A DNA stretch of 64,000 bases from Flammeovirgaceae bacterium UBA6059 (GCA_002435755.1 DIYH01000028.1:62001-126000), one strand, 5' to 3'. Shown: positions 1-9,083, counted from the stretch's first letter. Translations and numbers: made by a program. The notes: generated by a model from the letters alone, not told the origin.

Positions 1-21
1 AAAATAAGATGCATAAAGAGC

Positions 22-1224
22 TCACAGCGCATTGAGAATAACACAAAGCGCACGAACTTTCTCCTGAGACAGCTCTGGGAAGTTCCCGATATAATACCCA
101 AAGAAATGAACATGATCTACTACCGGGTAGTCATTGGGCGAAGTATCTCTTAATAAAGTCCTGAGGTAAGGCTGACGCAACTGATTGCCTCCCCCAGATG
201 CACCCCTTCTATACTCGATCTTTAATTCATCGAGTTTAGATTCGACCCTATCTCTTAGTCCTTCATCAGGGTTGCGCAGTACTAACGTGAATGCATAGTT
301 GCATGAACCTTCTTGATCAAACTCAGTGTAATATTTACTCGAATCTAGGTCTGACAAAAAAATCGATAGATTTTCAAACCTTAGCTTGTTGTTATCATCG
401 AGACGATTGAGCTGGGATAACCCTATGACTGCATTGATCTCAGTACTACGGACATTATACGCGGGATAGGCGAATATGAATTTTGGATTTAGATCAGGGT
501 ATTGCCGAGCGTACTCATCCTGTGTGGTTGGATTATCTGATTCGCGTACCATGCCATGAGATCTAAACATGCGTGCAGCCTGATAGACCTCCTCATCATT
601 GGTGCATACCATACCACCTTCGATGGTACTAAGGTGGTGTGCATAATAGAATGAAAAATTGGACACCCAACCGTAGCTCCCTAAGCGCTTACCTTTAAAA
701 GTAGCTCCGTGTGATTCACATGTATCTTCGATCAATGGGATTCCCCTGGCTTCAAGTTCAGAGATCAAATGATCAGTCAGGCCATTGTAGCCCAATACAT
801 GCGTCATAAATACCGCACGAGTTTTGTCTGTGATCTTATTCAACACCTGATCAATATCCATACATAGATTCCTGGGATTGATATCAACAAAAACCGGAGT
901 AAGTCCGGCTTGAAAAACAGAGGCTATGTCAGAGACCCAGGTTAGTGTCGGTACTATCACCTCTCCTTCTCCCTTCAATTGTTTGAGAATAGCCATGGTC
1001 AACAAATTGGCCGACGAACCGGAATTAACGAAGACACTATACTTCACCCCAAGCCACTCACTCCAGGCATTTTCAAACTCTCGGACCTTTTTTGATTGAG
1101 TCAGAATGGGAATATCTTGATTAAGAAAATCGATTACATTGTCCAGGTCTGTACGAGTAATATTATGATTCATCAATGGCCAATCCCGGGCTATAGATTC
1201 AGCGCTAGCTACTGAGGTTTTCAT
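22..1224 (-). CDS. DegT/DnrJ-family PLP enzyme of the sugar C3-dehydratase (ColD/RfbH) type
   Basis: A 400-residue fold-type I PLP enzyme of the DegT/DnrJ/EryC1/StrS family, expected to act on a nucleotide-linked 4-keto sugar in the cytoplasm. Visible marks are the NSGSSANLL cofactor loop (about 67-75), EDTCESHG (166-173) with the PLP-contacting Asp, and SFYYAHHLSTIEGGMV (191-206). In aminotransferases of this family the PLP-binding Lys sits where His196 is found here. This Lys-to-His change is the known hallmark of the 3-dehydratases ColD and RfbH, which remove the C3 hydroxyl instead of transferring an amino group. Length fits the family. It is the last gene of a minus-strand operon, 11 bases after the TPP-enzyme subunit. 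ColD type (no partner) is more likely than RfbH type, since no iron-sulfur reductase lies nearby. The substrate is inferred only from context. Confidence 0.85.
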   Translation of the reverse strand: MKTSVASAESIARDWPLMNHNITRTDLDNVIDFLNQDIPILTQSKKVREFENAWSEWLGVKYSVFVNSGSSANLLTMAILKQLKGEGEVIVPTLTWVSDIASVFQAGLTPVFVDINPRNLCMDIDQVLNKITDKTRAVFMTHVLGYNGLTDHLISELEARGIPLIEDTCESHGATFKGKRLGSYGWVSNFSFYYAHHLSTIEGGMVCTNDEEVYQAARMFRSHGMVRESDNPTTQDEYARQYPDLNPKFIFAYPAYNVRSTEINAVIGLSQLNRLDDNNKLRFENLSIFLSDLDSSKYYTEFDQEGSCNYAFTLVLRNPDEGLRDRVESKLDELKIEYRRGASGGGNQLRQPYLRTLLRDTSPNDYPVVDHVHFFGYYIGNFPELSQEKVRALCVILNAL

Positions 1225-1235
1225 TTATTGATGAT

Positions 1236-1775
1236 TTATTTTTCGTTGTAGTAATCACCGTACTCGACAATGATAGTGCTTTTGCCATCCATACGACTGT
1301 ACGCTTTTTCATAGGCGGGAAAGACTTCTTCCGGCTCTTCCAACCTGATCACTTCAATGGCATTAGGCGCCATAAGACGAAAAGCTTCAGTAAAGTCTCC
1401 GATATGCTGATGCTGAGGATGGAGTGGACGTTCAGAGCCAATACTCGTCCTAATGATTACCTTAGGTTGATAACCTCCATTAGAAATAAGGGAAAACTTA
1501 TCTAAATGATTTACGATCTGATTTACTGCTAAGAGCAGAAAATTCCACCTTGGAAAAATACTTATTGGGATTATTCCATTAAGTGCCATACCATTAGTCA
1601 TTCCCATCTGCATCTCTTCATCGACAGGAAGCTCTAACTTCTTTCGATCGTCTATTTTCTTGAGTGTATTTGACATAGCTGTACCCGGTACTGCCACTGC
1701 CTGCCCTACAAATAGGGTTTCTGGCTTATCAGCCAAATACTCCATAGATCGCTTTAGTTCATCGAAATACCTCAT
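1236..1775 (-). CDS. Short thiamine-diphosphate enzyme, pyrimidine-binding (E1 beta-like) subunit
   Basis: A 179-residue protein resembling the N-terminal pyrimidine-binding domain of transketolase and of 2-oxoacid dehydrogenase E1 beta. The segment ELPVDEEMQMGMTNGMAL (about 48-65) fits the region holding the Glu that activates thiamine diphosphate. The protein stops after this domain; ordinary E1 beta chains run to about 325 residues and carry a transketolase C-terminal domain, which is absent here. It lies 15 bases downstream of the gene for the matching PP-domain subunit, so the two probably form one split enzyme. The sugar-biosynthesis operon suggests a carboligase that transfers a two-carbon (acetyl or glycolaldehyde) unit to a sugar, but that is inference. 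A split decarboxylase is the main alternative. Confidence 0.75.
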   Translation of the reverse strand: MRYFDELKRSMEYLADKPETLFVGQAVAVPGTAMSNTLKKIDDRKKLELPVDEEMQMGMTNGMALNGIIPISIFPRWNFLLLAVNQIVNHLDKFSLISNGGYQPKVIIRTSIGSERPLHPQHQHIGDFTEAFRLMAPNAIEVIRLEEPEEVFPAYEKAYSRMDGKSTIIVEYGDYYNEK

Positions 1776-1790
1776 GCCATCTTAACCCGA

Positions 1791-2399
1791 TTAAAATTGT
1801 ACTCGCTTGCCAGCCCCGGCATGAGGCCATTTAGTTTCATACCTGAAATAGGTGATGTTTGGGTTATCGCTATTTTCATAGGTCAGTTCATCCATACCCC
1901 ATACCTCTCGGGTATCTGTACAAACAGATTTGGAATTATCCTCAATCACCCAATGTATCGGCAGATCATGATTACTGCTATACTTAATCACTTCACTTGC
2001 CACTCCTGTTTCACTTGTCATCTCCCCCATAAAGCAAAATACCTTGTTGCTTTCTCGCTTGTACTTAATCGACCAGGCGGTACCAAGAGCTATCGGCAAT
2101 ACTCCTGTAACTATGGCTGAAGAAAATATGCGGTACTCAGGGAAACATAATGAAATCGAGCGCCCTTCCATGATTTCCTTTTTCAAGACATCAGCTGGCA
2201 CCCCTTTGAGCAAGCATTGATAATGACTCCTCCATGAACAAAACACCCAATCCTCAGCATTGACTTTCTCAAATACCCTAAGCATATGCTCCTCACATCC
2301 TGAATACAAGTGAATTGGAGCTCTAATATTTGCAGCATTAAACTCAGCAGCAATATCTTCCTCAAAAGCTATCAAATCATCCTTGGTCAATCTTGTCAT
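1791..2399 (-). CDS. Short thiamine-diphosphate enzyme, diphosphate-binding (E1 alpha-like) subunit
   Basis: A 202-residue protein similar to the core of pyruvate dehydrogenase-type E1 alpha subunits. It has CSWRSHYQCLLKG (early), a GVLPIALGTAWSIK segment, and a TPP/Mg signature in the order GEM (in CFMGEMTSETG) about 27 residues before EDNSKS, matching the GDG-X(22-28)-N pattern with Glu for the first Asp. Ordinary E1 alpha chains are 320-370 residues. An ATG at 2399 is preferred over a GTG at 2438, because the extra 13 residues match nothing in the family. It is followed by the pyrimidine-domain subunit and preceded by the GHMP kinase. Its partner and its position inside a sugar operon argue for a role in making the sugar, not in central metabolism. 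Confidence 0.75.
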   Translation of the reverse strand: MTRLTKDDLIAFEEDIAAEFNAANIRAPIHLYSGCEEHMLRVFEKVNAEDWVFCSWRSHYQCLLKGVPADVLKKEIMEGRSISLCFPEYRIFSSAIVTGVLPIALGTAWSIKYKRESNKVFCFMGEMTSETGVASEVIKYSSNHDLPIHWVIEDNSKSVCTDTREVWGMDELTYENSDNPNITYFRYETKWPHAGAGKRVQF

Positions 2400-2500
2400 A
2401 ATTATGTGATCTGGGAAACTAAAGAATATCTGGAGCACTCATTGGCCAATTAACTCCAACAGCATTTTTGATTAGTGAGCAATCTAGTCATAATCAATCG

Positions 2501-3547
2501 TCAATCTCTAGGTTCGAATAGCTCCTTTTTACTTTTCCCTATGCCTTGATTTTTGTCTTTTTCAAGATGATCATAGTAGATGACCTGACTCCCTCTGAAA
2601 TCAAAATTGAATGGTATCTCCAATAAATTCCCCAATGCTTTTCTGACCCGCTCATGGCACTCAGGTTTTGCGATAAGTAACAGAAAGCCACCACCACCAG
2701 CGCCTACCAACTTACCTCCGGATGCACCGGCGTTAATTGCCACATCATAGAGTAAATCAATAGTATTATTGGAAACAGCAGAGGACAAGCTCCGCTTGAG
2801 TCGCCAGGCTTCATCCATTAGCTCACCAAACTCTGACAAACAGGATGACCCTTTCAGAATATGTGTAGCCTCGGTTATCATTTCAGTGTAACGAAATAAC
2901 TGTTTTTCCTTGGTAGCAATGTCCAGAGCGTATGACGCGGCAACATCTGACGAATACCGAGCTACACCGGTATAAAAAAGCATTACATGATTTTGGAATT
3001 CATCCAGGCGTTGTTGGCTGATGGTCATAGGATTAACATCAAATTCGCCACTTTGGTGAAAGTGAATCAGATTAAAACCTCCGTATGCTGCTGATACCTG
3101 ATCCTGACTACCCACGTTTTCGTGAAGACAGTCTTGTTCAAGGAAGATAGCTCTCTTTGCTAGCTGATCAGGACTCAAAAATTGACCGTCTAGGGCATTC
3201 AGCGCATTGATAAGACCCACCGCAAAACTAGAACTAGACCCTACGCCACTACGAGCGGGCAAGTCACCATCGTGATGAATCTCCATCCCACGATCAGTAT
3301 TCATCAGTTTGAGGGCTTCTCTGACAGCCGGATGCTCAATTTTATCTATAGTATTACAGAGTTCACACTTGGAATAGACGATTCGGTACTTGTGATCAAA
3401 AAATGGTGGGAGATATCTCAACGTTAGATAGCAGTACTGATCTATTGCGGTAGCTAAAACTGCACCTCCATGCTTCAAATACCAGCCAGGATAATCTGTA
3501 CCTCCTCCAAAAAATGATATCCGATATGGTGTTCGTGAAATAATCAT
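2501..3547 (-). CDS. hddA: GHMP-family sugar kinase, D-glycero-D-manno-heptose 7-phosphate kinase-like
   Basis: A 348-residue GHMP kinase. It begins MIISRTPYRISFFGGGTDYP, the N-terminal motif typical of HddA-like sugar kinases. It contains the ATP-loop motif PARSGVGSSSSFAVG (about 97-111) and a C-terminal GAGGGGFLLL loop. Known HddA enzymes phosphorylate heptose 7-phosphate at C1, before HddC adds GMP. Here it lies 10 bases downstream of a nucleotidyltransferase, the usual HddA-HddC pairing, so activation of a heptose or similar sugar is likely. The isomerase and phosphatase steps (GmhA, GmhB) are not in the window. An L-fucose-type kinase is a less likely alternative. Confidence 0.75.
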   Translation of the reverse strand: MIISRTPYRISFFGGGTDYPGWYLKHGGAVLATAIDQYCYLTLRYLPPFFDHKYRIVYSKCELCNTIDKIEHPAVREALKLMNTDRGMEIHHDGDLPARSGVGSSSSFAVGLINALNALDGQFLSPDQLAKRAIFLEQDCLHENVGSQDQVSAAYGGFNLIHFHQSGEFDVNPMTISQQRLDEFQNHVMLFYTGVARYSSDVAASYALDIATKEKQLFRYTEMITEATHILKGSSCLSEFGELMDEAWRLKRSLSSAVSNNTIDLLYDVAINAGASGGKLVGAGGGGFLLLIAKPECHERVRKALGNLLEIPFNFDFRGSQVIYYDHLEKDKNQGIGKSKKELFEPRD

Positions 3548-3557
3548 TTAGTTCATC

Positions 3558-4781
3558 TTAGTCTATAACATTCATTCTCCCTTCGATTAGATCCGCCAAT
3601 GGCCTACGCGCCGGAGGAATTATCAAATGCCTTGGAGGCAGTACTCCATTATCAACATCAAAGAATCGTAACTCTTCACTTTCCGGCGAGATACAAAATT
3701 CACCACCAATAATCTGTGCATTCAGGATAATATCTACGAGATGTCTGATATCGCCATTATCTGGGTAGGCTATGATCCTTTCATCAGCTCTGCTATAAAT
3801 ACCAAAGAGTCCAGTGATCACAATGTCAAAGCCGCTTTCTTCTTTTACTTCACGAATCGCTGCATTGGTTATGGTCTCACCCGGATCGACTCTACCACCG
3901 AGACATCCCCAGAGACTACAATCGCTTCTCTTTTCAAGGAGCACTTCACCTTTATCATTCCTTACAAGTACTCCTGCACCACATTTTATTTGGGTGTCAG
4001 CGGTGACTACATTTCCAGAAAACATCTTCGCCGCTTTTGCTTTACGCTCGGCGATTCGGCTAAAGAACAATTCGGCTTTCGAATAGTCATTAGGTGTGCC
4101 AATATCAATGAACCCATCTGTTCTGAGAAACGCATGTATCCCTCTATCGATCCATTTCGGAAACATCTCCTTTTCAAGCGATACCTGCCGCCCTGTATGT
4201 ATATCATGAATCCATGAGCGATCTATCAGGTAGACTCCAGCATTAATATGCCCGCTTTTATCTGTTGGCTGTTTTTCATGAAATCTATCTACCGTTCCAG
4301 AATCGTTTATTGAAAGCGTCCCGTATCGACTCACATCTTCTGTCCATACGCTAACCATAGACATTCCTGAAACTGATTGATCAAACTCTAATAACTCATC
4401 CAGATCATATTCACAGTATGAATCTCCATTTAGAATTAGAAGACGTTCGGATTTGGTTTCTTTTAAACCTAGACGAAGTGCTCCACCAGTACCCAACGGC
4501 CGCTCTTCGATGGAATATCTCAATGACATTCCTCGCCATTGATCTCCAAGTGCACTGTGTACCGAATCTGATAGGTAACCAGTACATAAGACAACATTTC
4601 TTAACCCTGCATCAGCCAGCTGGTCAAGCAAGTAAAACAGAAATGGCCTTCCTTGAACTGGGGCTATCGCCTTTGACCTATCCGATACCACATGGCTAAG
4701 TCGAGAACCCAATCCTCCGGCTAATATCATTGCTGTGATATTGTTCTTGACATCTTCCACCGATTCTTTATTGTTAAACAT
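3558..4781 (-). CDS. Sugar-1-phosphate nucleotidyltransferase fused to a Nudix hydrolase domain
   Basis: A 407-residue two-domain protein. Residues 17-240 are a nucleotidyltransferase of the HddC/RmlA type, with AMILAGGLGSRL (17-28), ERPLGTGGAL (93-102) and LNGDSY (117-122). Residues 265-400 are a Nudix hydrolase with a complete Nudix box from G296 to about F318, including E302, R310-E311 and E314-E315. The first domain should join a nucleotide to a sugar 1-phosphate, probably that made by the adjacent GHMP kinase. What the Nudix domain does is unclear: it could clear a nucleotide sugar or by-product, or reflect a distinct substrate. HddC enzymes are normally about 230 residues, so the fusion is unusual. 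There is no frameshift at the junction. Confidence 0.85.
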   Translation of the reverse strand: MFNNKESVEDVKNNITAMILAGGLGSRLSHVVSDRSKAIAPVQGRPFLFYLLDQLADAGLRNVVLCTGYLSDSVHSALGDQWRGMSLRYSIEERPLGTGGALRLGLKETKSERLLILNGDSYCEYDLDELLEFDQSVSGMSMVSVWTEDVSRYGTLSINDSGTVDRFHEKQPTDKSGHINAGVYLIDRSWIHDIHTGRQVSLEKEMFPKWIDRGIHAFLRTDGFIDIGTPNDYSKAELFFSRIAERKAKAAKMFSGNVVTADTQIKCGAGVLVRNDKGEVLLEKRSDCSLWGCLGGRVDPGETITNAAIREVKEESGFDIVITGLFGIYSRADERIIAYPDNGDIRHLVDIILNAQIIGGEFCISPESEELRFFDVDNGVLPPRHLIIPPARRPLADLIEGRMNVID

Positions 4782-4821
4782 TAGCTCGTAAGTGCCTTTT
4801 AGCTTTCTGACTATTCCTGGG

Positions 4822-7800
4822 TCATGGCATGATGAGACGAAGACGTCTGCGTATCGGAAAAAATAGATTTACTTTTATTTTGTGTAAGACACCAATGATA
4901 ATGGGTTTTAATCCACGGCGCTGCTTGGACTTAGATTTTGGTTTTGGATTAACCCTAATCTTCCTACCGTAAATCACGCCAGGGATATTACTCAACTCTA
5001 GCGAAAGTAGCCAGGCAGCCTGGGGCTTTGGAAGCTTAGGAACTACAGTTTCTATAGGCATAGTAGAGCTAATTGCAGTATTATTTACATGGCGAAGTAT
5101 ACGCGCTTGCTTAGGAATCAACTTTTCATAAATCTCTTGACTGACTCTGGAATGCAGTTTTTGTGACTTAAAAATAATTGCAAAGAACTTGATCAGGCTA
5201 CTAAAAAAAGTTGCGACTCTCAGCTTTACCCTGAAGCTGGCTCTCTTCCCTAGGGCAGCATCATCTGACCCTTTTGCAAACACCGACATGTAACTTGATC
5301 CCCATTGGCGCTTCGATCGCCTGATCCTTTTTATTTCTGGATGCTCCTTCAGTGGCATACTTGCACCTTCTGACAGAAGCTCAAATGATCTCAATGCATG
5401 TCCGTGTATATCCAGATAAAATGCCTCCTTTAGCATCCCCAAATCAGCAAAAGGATTTGACTGAACCGGGTTGGGGTGTGCAAAATGCCAAAGAGGAGAG
5501 TCGTGACACCATTTTTCGTAAGCCCCAGCGTTGACCATGCGCCATCCCAGGTCATAAGGACCACAATAATACCCACGATACTGGCCAGATTCATCAAACC
5601 CACCGTATCTGATGGCTGCCGCTCTTTCGACAGTCATACAGGCACCATAGTTCTCCCAGGTAGGTAGCCAGTCCACACTACGAAGTTCCTCATCGGCATT
5701 GCCTTCATACTCTTTGGTAGTTCTATATTCATAGTGATAGAGTACCATATCACCACCAACATTAGTTTTCCGGAACTCCTCAAATTCATCAATGATAGAC
5801 TCGACAAAATTTTCCAAAAAGATCACGTCACTATCGCATACACATATACGCTTGCCCTTGGCTTTTAGTAGGCCGGCATTGTATCCTTTGTGCTTGTGAT
5901 ACATACCTTTCTGATCAAGGGTCAAGCATACATCTACATTATCTTGAACTACCGCCGGAATGGTATCGCGCAAGTCAACCCAAATGATCTCAAATGATTC
6001 TCTTGGGACCGATTGTTTATTGAGGTAATCGAGCGAGAAGTAGTGATCGCGTACACCCCAATCAAGCAATATGAAAGATACTTCTATAGTCTCCTGACCA
6101 TAGTTGAAATCAGGGATTTGCTTTAGTTTCTTTTGTACTTCATCCCTTCCTTTTCCCCTGATTACCGGATGGACTGGGGAAAGTACATCACTAATGGTGT
6201 TAATACCAAAATACTCACCTTCGTGACAGTAGACCTCCAGTCCATTTTGAGCAATGACTGTTTTTACGGGCACATGCTCAATTACATCTTTAATAGACTT
6301 TGAAGCAAACCAAAGTACCCGATCATGCTCACTTTGTTGCACACCATGATCTTCCTGAAAATGTCTAAAATTGAATCGATAGTGATGGCGATCATAGAGA
6401 TAATGATAGAAATCTTTATAAAAAGCTATGGTGACAAGGCCATCCTCAATCAGATAAATCGGAGGACGATTGAGAATTTTAATTTTGTCAAACACCATAC
6501 GTTTTTTTAACACTTCTTCCAGTTCTGACCTACTCTTACGAAAGATGAGAATATCATCAGACTCCATCTGCTTGAGCATTGTTTCATCAATAAGCCTGAA
6601 GTCAATCGGTCCTTTGGAAGCATTATGACCATAAAAGCCATCTTCGTATTGTATAATCCTGTAGGTATTCATGAAATGGCCACAGTCGAGAGGTGCAGGA
6701 CATGTATCCTCCGCTAATAGACTATTAAGTGACTCCTGAGAACTCCTCTCTTTAGCAACTCCCTTTTCTTGACCTTTTAGCATATCAAAATCAAAGGCTT
6801 TGTCAAGTGACTCCTTTAATCCTTGATTATGCACGGCCAACAAATGATGATTTTTAATATAATTCAGTGCCATTCTTTTTTCGTCAAGAAGAACAGCATC
6901 GTTCTCGGCTAGTTCCAGCAAGAATTGACAAATTTGAGCTGACATAGTTGAGTCAGGCTCAGTTTTAGCTATGACCGAAGCGTATTCTTCACGGATCGCT
7001 CCACTGGTTTCATCAAACCATGAGGCAACTCCCTTATACCCTGTAACACACTTGGCTTCAGGATAAATATATTCTGAAATGCCCCATCCGTCACTTCCGA
7101 TAATGGCATGTCCATGAGCCTGTGAGCGCATAAACGAACTCACATGAAGGCGTACGCTGGGTAGCGCCAGGATATCGGTATTTCGGTACAGCTCGTTGAT
7201 TTCTGTTTTGTTTAGAAAACCGTATTGATGAACAGCATTTTCATCATTTACGTAGTGTGCAAGTTGGCCATGCAGATCAGGTATACTAGATCTAATGTGC
7301 AACTCAATATTAGGATTTTGCTGATGAGCTAAACGCGCTCCCTCTAGTACTTCATATCCGCCGCGCAATTTGAAATTGTTAATGGATTGGTTCCATGAGT
7401 TGATAAAAAGTACAGATGTTCTATTTCCAGTCTTTCTTAAATCATGTTCTTCAATAAATGACTCTTGACCCAAGGGTATATAACGCGTTTTATGATCAAT
7501 CACCTCACTATTGAACATTAGCCTCAAACTATCCTTCGTATTTGCAACATGAGTAATGATTCCTCGACAAAGTGAAGACCCTAGGAGACCTTTAATGATC
7601 GGGAACATCTTATGCTGCTGGAATGATACCCCCTTACCAGTAGCTCCATTATGTAGATATGGAAAAAACAAGGTGGTCGAATCCTCGATTTCCAACACCC
7701 ATGGACAAAGATTAATCGAATAAGGAACGGTGGGTATGTACAAGAGTCTTTCCGGACTTTCTATCTGTGTCTGACATGAGATATTGCGATGGCACAAAAA

Positions 7801-8097
7801 GTCTTTGAAGTCTTCTAAAGACGCTCCCAATTCCAAACAGCGGTCCCTTAACTCAACCAATGACTCGTGCCATAGCGGAAACCCCCGTATCGAGTCAACA
7901 GTGTTGTCGATCGATAGATCGTCAATGCGAGATAAAATTTCATCCTCAAGCACCTTGTTTTTTTCTCCTGGAGCATACCTAAATTCATATCCATCGGGTG
8001 CATCCTTAAGCAGCTCGAACTGCGGGTGAGATCCAGCACCGGCAAACAAGTCATCTAAGAGATAACCAGCAAAATCAACATATCTGACCTTATTCAT
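4822..8097 (-). CDS. Large double-domain glycosyltransferase (GT4-like plus GT2-like)
   Basis: A 1,091-residue cytoplasmic or peripheral protein with two putative glycosyltransferase units. The middle of the N-terminal half (about 150-400) looks like a GT4/GT-B fold: LHIRSSIPDLHGQLAHY, then NTDILALPSVRLHVSSF and HAIIGSDGWGISEYIYPEA near 310-345. The second half carries a GT2/GT-A domain with KHKGYNAGLLKAKGKRI followed by the DxD-like CDSDVIF near residues 752-760 and a W-rich acceptor segment with PTWENYGACMTVERAAA. The last 100 residues are basic and show no domain I know. Such fusions usually add two sugars in succession to a surface glycan. The gene lies between the epimerase and the nucleotidyltransferase, consistent with assembly of the glycan that uses the operon's sugar. 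Confidence 0.75.
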   Translation of the reverse strand: MNKVRYVDFAGYLLDDLFAGAGSHPQFELLKDAPDGYEFRYAPGEKNKVLEDEILSRIDDLSIDNTVDSIRGFPLWHESLVELRDRCLELGASLEDFKDFLCHRNISCQTQIESPERLLYIPTVPYSINLCPWVLEIEDSTTLFFPYLHNGATGKGVSFQQHKMFPIIKGLLGSSLCRGIITHVANTKDSLRLMFNSEVIDHKTRYIPLGQESFIEEHDLRKTGNRTSVLFINSWNQSINNFKLRGGYEVLEGARLAHQQNPNIELHIRSSIPDLHGQLAHYVNDENAVHQYGFLNKTEINELYRNTDILALPSVRLHVSSFMRSQAHGHAIIGSDGWGISEYIYPEAKCVTGYKGVASWFDETSGAIREEYASVIAKTEPDSTMSAQICQFLLELAENDAVLLDEKRMALNYIKNHHLLAVHNQGLKESLDKAFDFDMLKGQEKGVAKERSSQESLNSLLAEDTCPAPLDCGHFMNTYRIIQYEDGFYGHNASKGPIDFRLIDETMLKQMESDDILIFRKSRSELEEVLKKRMVFDKIKILNRPPIYLIEDGLVTIAFYKDFYHYLYDRHHYRFNFRHFQEDHGVQQSEHDRVLWFASKSIKDVIEHVPVKTVIAQNGLEVYCHEGEYFGINTISDVLSPVHPVIRGKGRDEVQKKLKQIPDFNYGQETIEVSFILLDWGVRDHYFSLDYLNKQSVPRESFEIIWVDLRDTIPAVVQDNVDVCLTLDQKGMYHKHKGYNAGLLKAKGKRICVCDSDVIFLENFVESIIDEFEEFRKTNVGGDMVLYHYEYRTTKEYEGNADEELRSVDWLPTWENYGACMTVERAAAIRYGGFDESGQYRGYYCGPYDLGWRMVNAGAYEKWCHDSPLWHFAHPNPVQSNPFADLGMLKEAFYLDIHGHALRSFELLSEGASMPLKEHPEIKRIRRSKRQWGSSYMSVFAKGSDDAALGKRASFRVKLRVATFFSSLIKFFAIIFKSQKLHSRVSQEIYEKLIPKQARILRHVNNTAISSTMPIETVVPKLPKPQAAWLLSLELSNIPGVIYGRKIRVNPKPKSKSKQRRGLKPIIIGVLHKIKVNLFFPIRRRLRLIMP

Positions 8098-8150
8098 AGA
8101 TAGTGAACATTGCAGGGCTATTGTACACGACTACTTTACCAGTTGTTGGA

Positions 8151-9083
8151 TTATACATTACCATAAATAGAATCCTTAATGATCGTATAACCTTTCATCA
8201 ACTCTTTTATTCCTCTGTTCAAACCCCATTCAGTCTCAAAACCAGTCGAAAGTAATCGCTGATTAGAAACTAGATAATCTCGTTTATCAGGGTCTTCACC
8301 AATTTCAGCTTCTATGTAGACAAAATCAGGGATCTGCTCTTTGATCTTCTCGCAAAGCTCAAGTTTCGTCAGATTAGCTTCTTCCAGCCCTGCATTATAA
8401 GGCCTCCCCCTCATCATTTCGAAATGATCAATGCCCCAGGCAAACACTCTCGCTACATCCCTGACATGTATATAGTTGCGTTGAAAATGCCCCTCAAAAA
8501 CCAATAATGACTTATCGTTCACTGCCCTGTATACAAAGTCATTGACCAACAAATCAAGTCTCATGCGTGAAGACATTCCAAACACAGTTGCCAAACGAAA
8601 TGTCAGACTGTTCTCTCTTTCCAACACCAATGATTCCGCCTCAACCTTAGTGGTACCATATAGGGAGATAGGATTGAGTGGGCTATCTTCTGTGCAGAAT
8701 TTTCCCTTTTTGCCAACTCCATAACCACTGTTTGTCACTGGCATCAGTATACGCTGATCAACGCTGGAGATTTTACAAAGCATTTCAACAGCATCTCGAT
8801 TAGTTGATATGGTGCCAATCTCATCCCGGCTACAAAGGGGCGCACCCACAAGTGCTGCAAGGGGGATAATGACGTCCCTATCGACAATCAACCTACGCAT
8901 TAAAGAAACATCCCTACAATCACCGCGATAGACATCAAAGGTGTCATATCGGCAGCAATCAGCCAGACTATTCTGATGAAACATGAAGTTGTCCAAAACG
9001 GCAACCTCATGGCCTAAGCATAACAAATGTGGCGTAAGTACAGAACCCAAATAGCCTGCACCTCCAGTTATAAGTATCTTCAT
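8151..9083 (-). CDS. NAD-dependent sugar epimerase/dehydratase (extended SDR)
   Basis: A 310-residue extended short-chain dehydrogenase. GGAGYLGSVLTPHLL (7-21) is the GxxGxxG nucleotide site, and LYGTTKVEAE holds the catalytic YxxxK. The Ser/Thr of the triad falls in VTNSGYG. Enzymes of this group act as 4-epimerases, 4,6-dehydratases or reductases on nucleotide sugars; the sequence alone does not tell which. It is the first gene of the minus-strand operon (53 bases before the glycosyltransferase), so it may supply the 4-keto sugar that the DegT-type dehydratase at the operon's end needs. The ATG at 9083 gives a start directly at the Rossmann strand, as usual for the family. Confidence 0.85.
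   Translation of the reverse strand: MKILITGGAGYLGSVLTPHLLCLGHEVAVLDNFMFHQNSLADCCRYDTFDVYRGDCRDVSLMRRLIVDRDVIIPLAALVGAPLCSRDEIGTISTNRDAVEMLCKISSVDQRILMPVTNSGYGVGKKGKFCTEDSPLNPISLYGTTKVEAESLVLERENSLTFRLATVFGMSSRMRLDLLVNDFVYRAVNDKSLLVFEGHFQRNYIHVRDVARVFAWGIDHFEMMRGRPYNAGLEEANLTKLELCEKIKEQIPDFVYIEAEIGEDPDKRDYLVSNQRLLSTGFETEWGLNRGIKELMKGYTIIKDSIYGNV

Noticed and set aside
1797..2120. Open plus-strand frame of 107 codons opposite the TPP PP-domain subunit
   Set aside because: It lies fully antisense to a recognised gene and its translation has no family features; it is a shadow frame.
3741..4217. Open plus-strand frame of 158 codons opposite the nucleotidyltransferase-Nudix gene
   Set aside because: Antisense to well-conserved motifs of the real gene; composition rich in Ser, Phe and Ile without domain signs.
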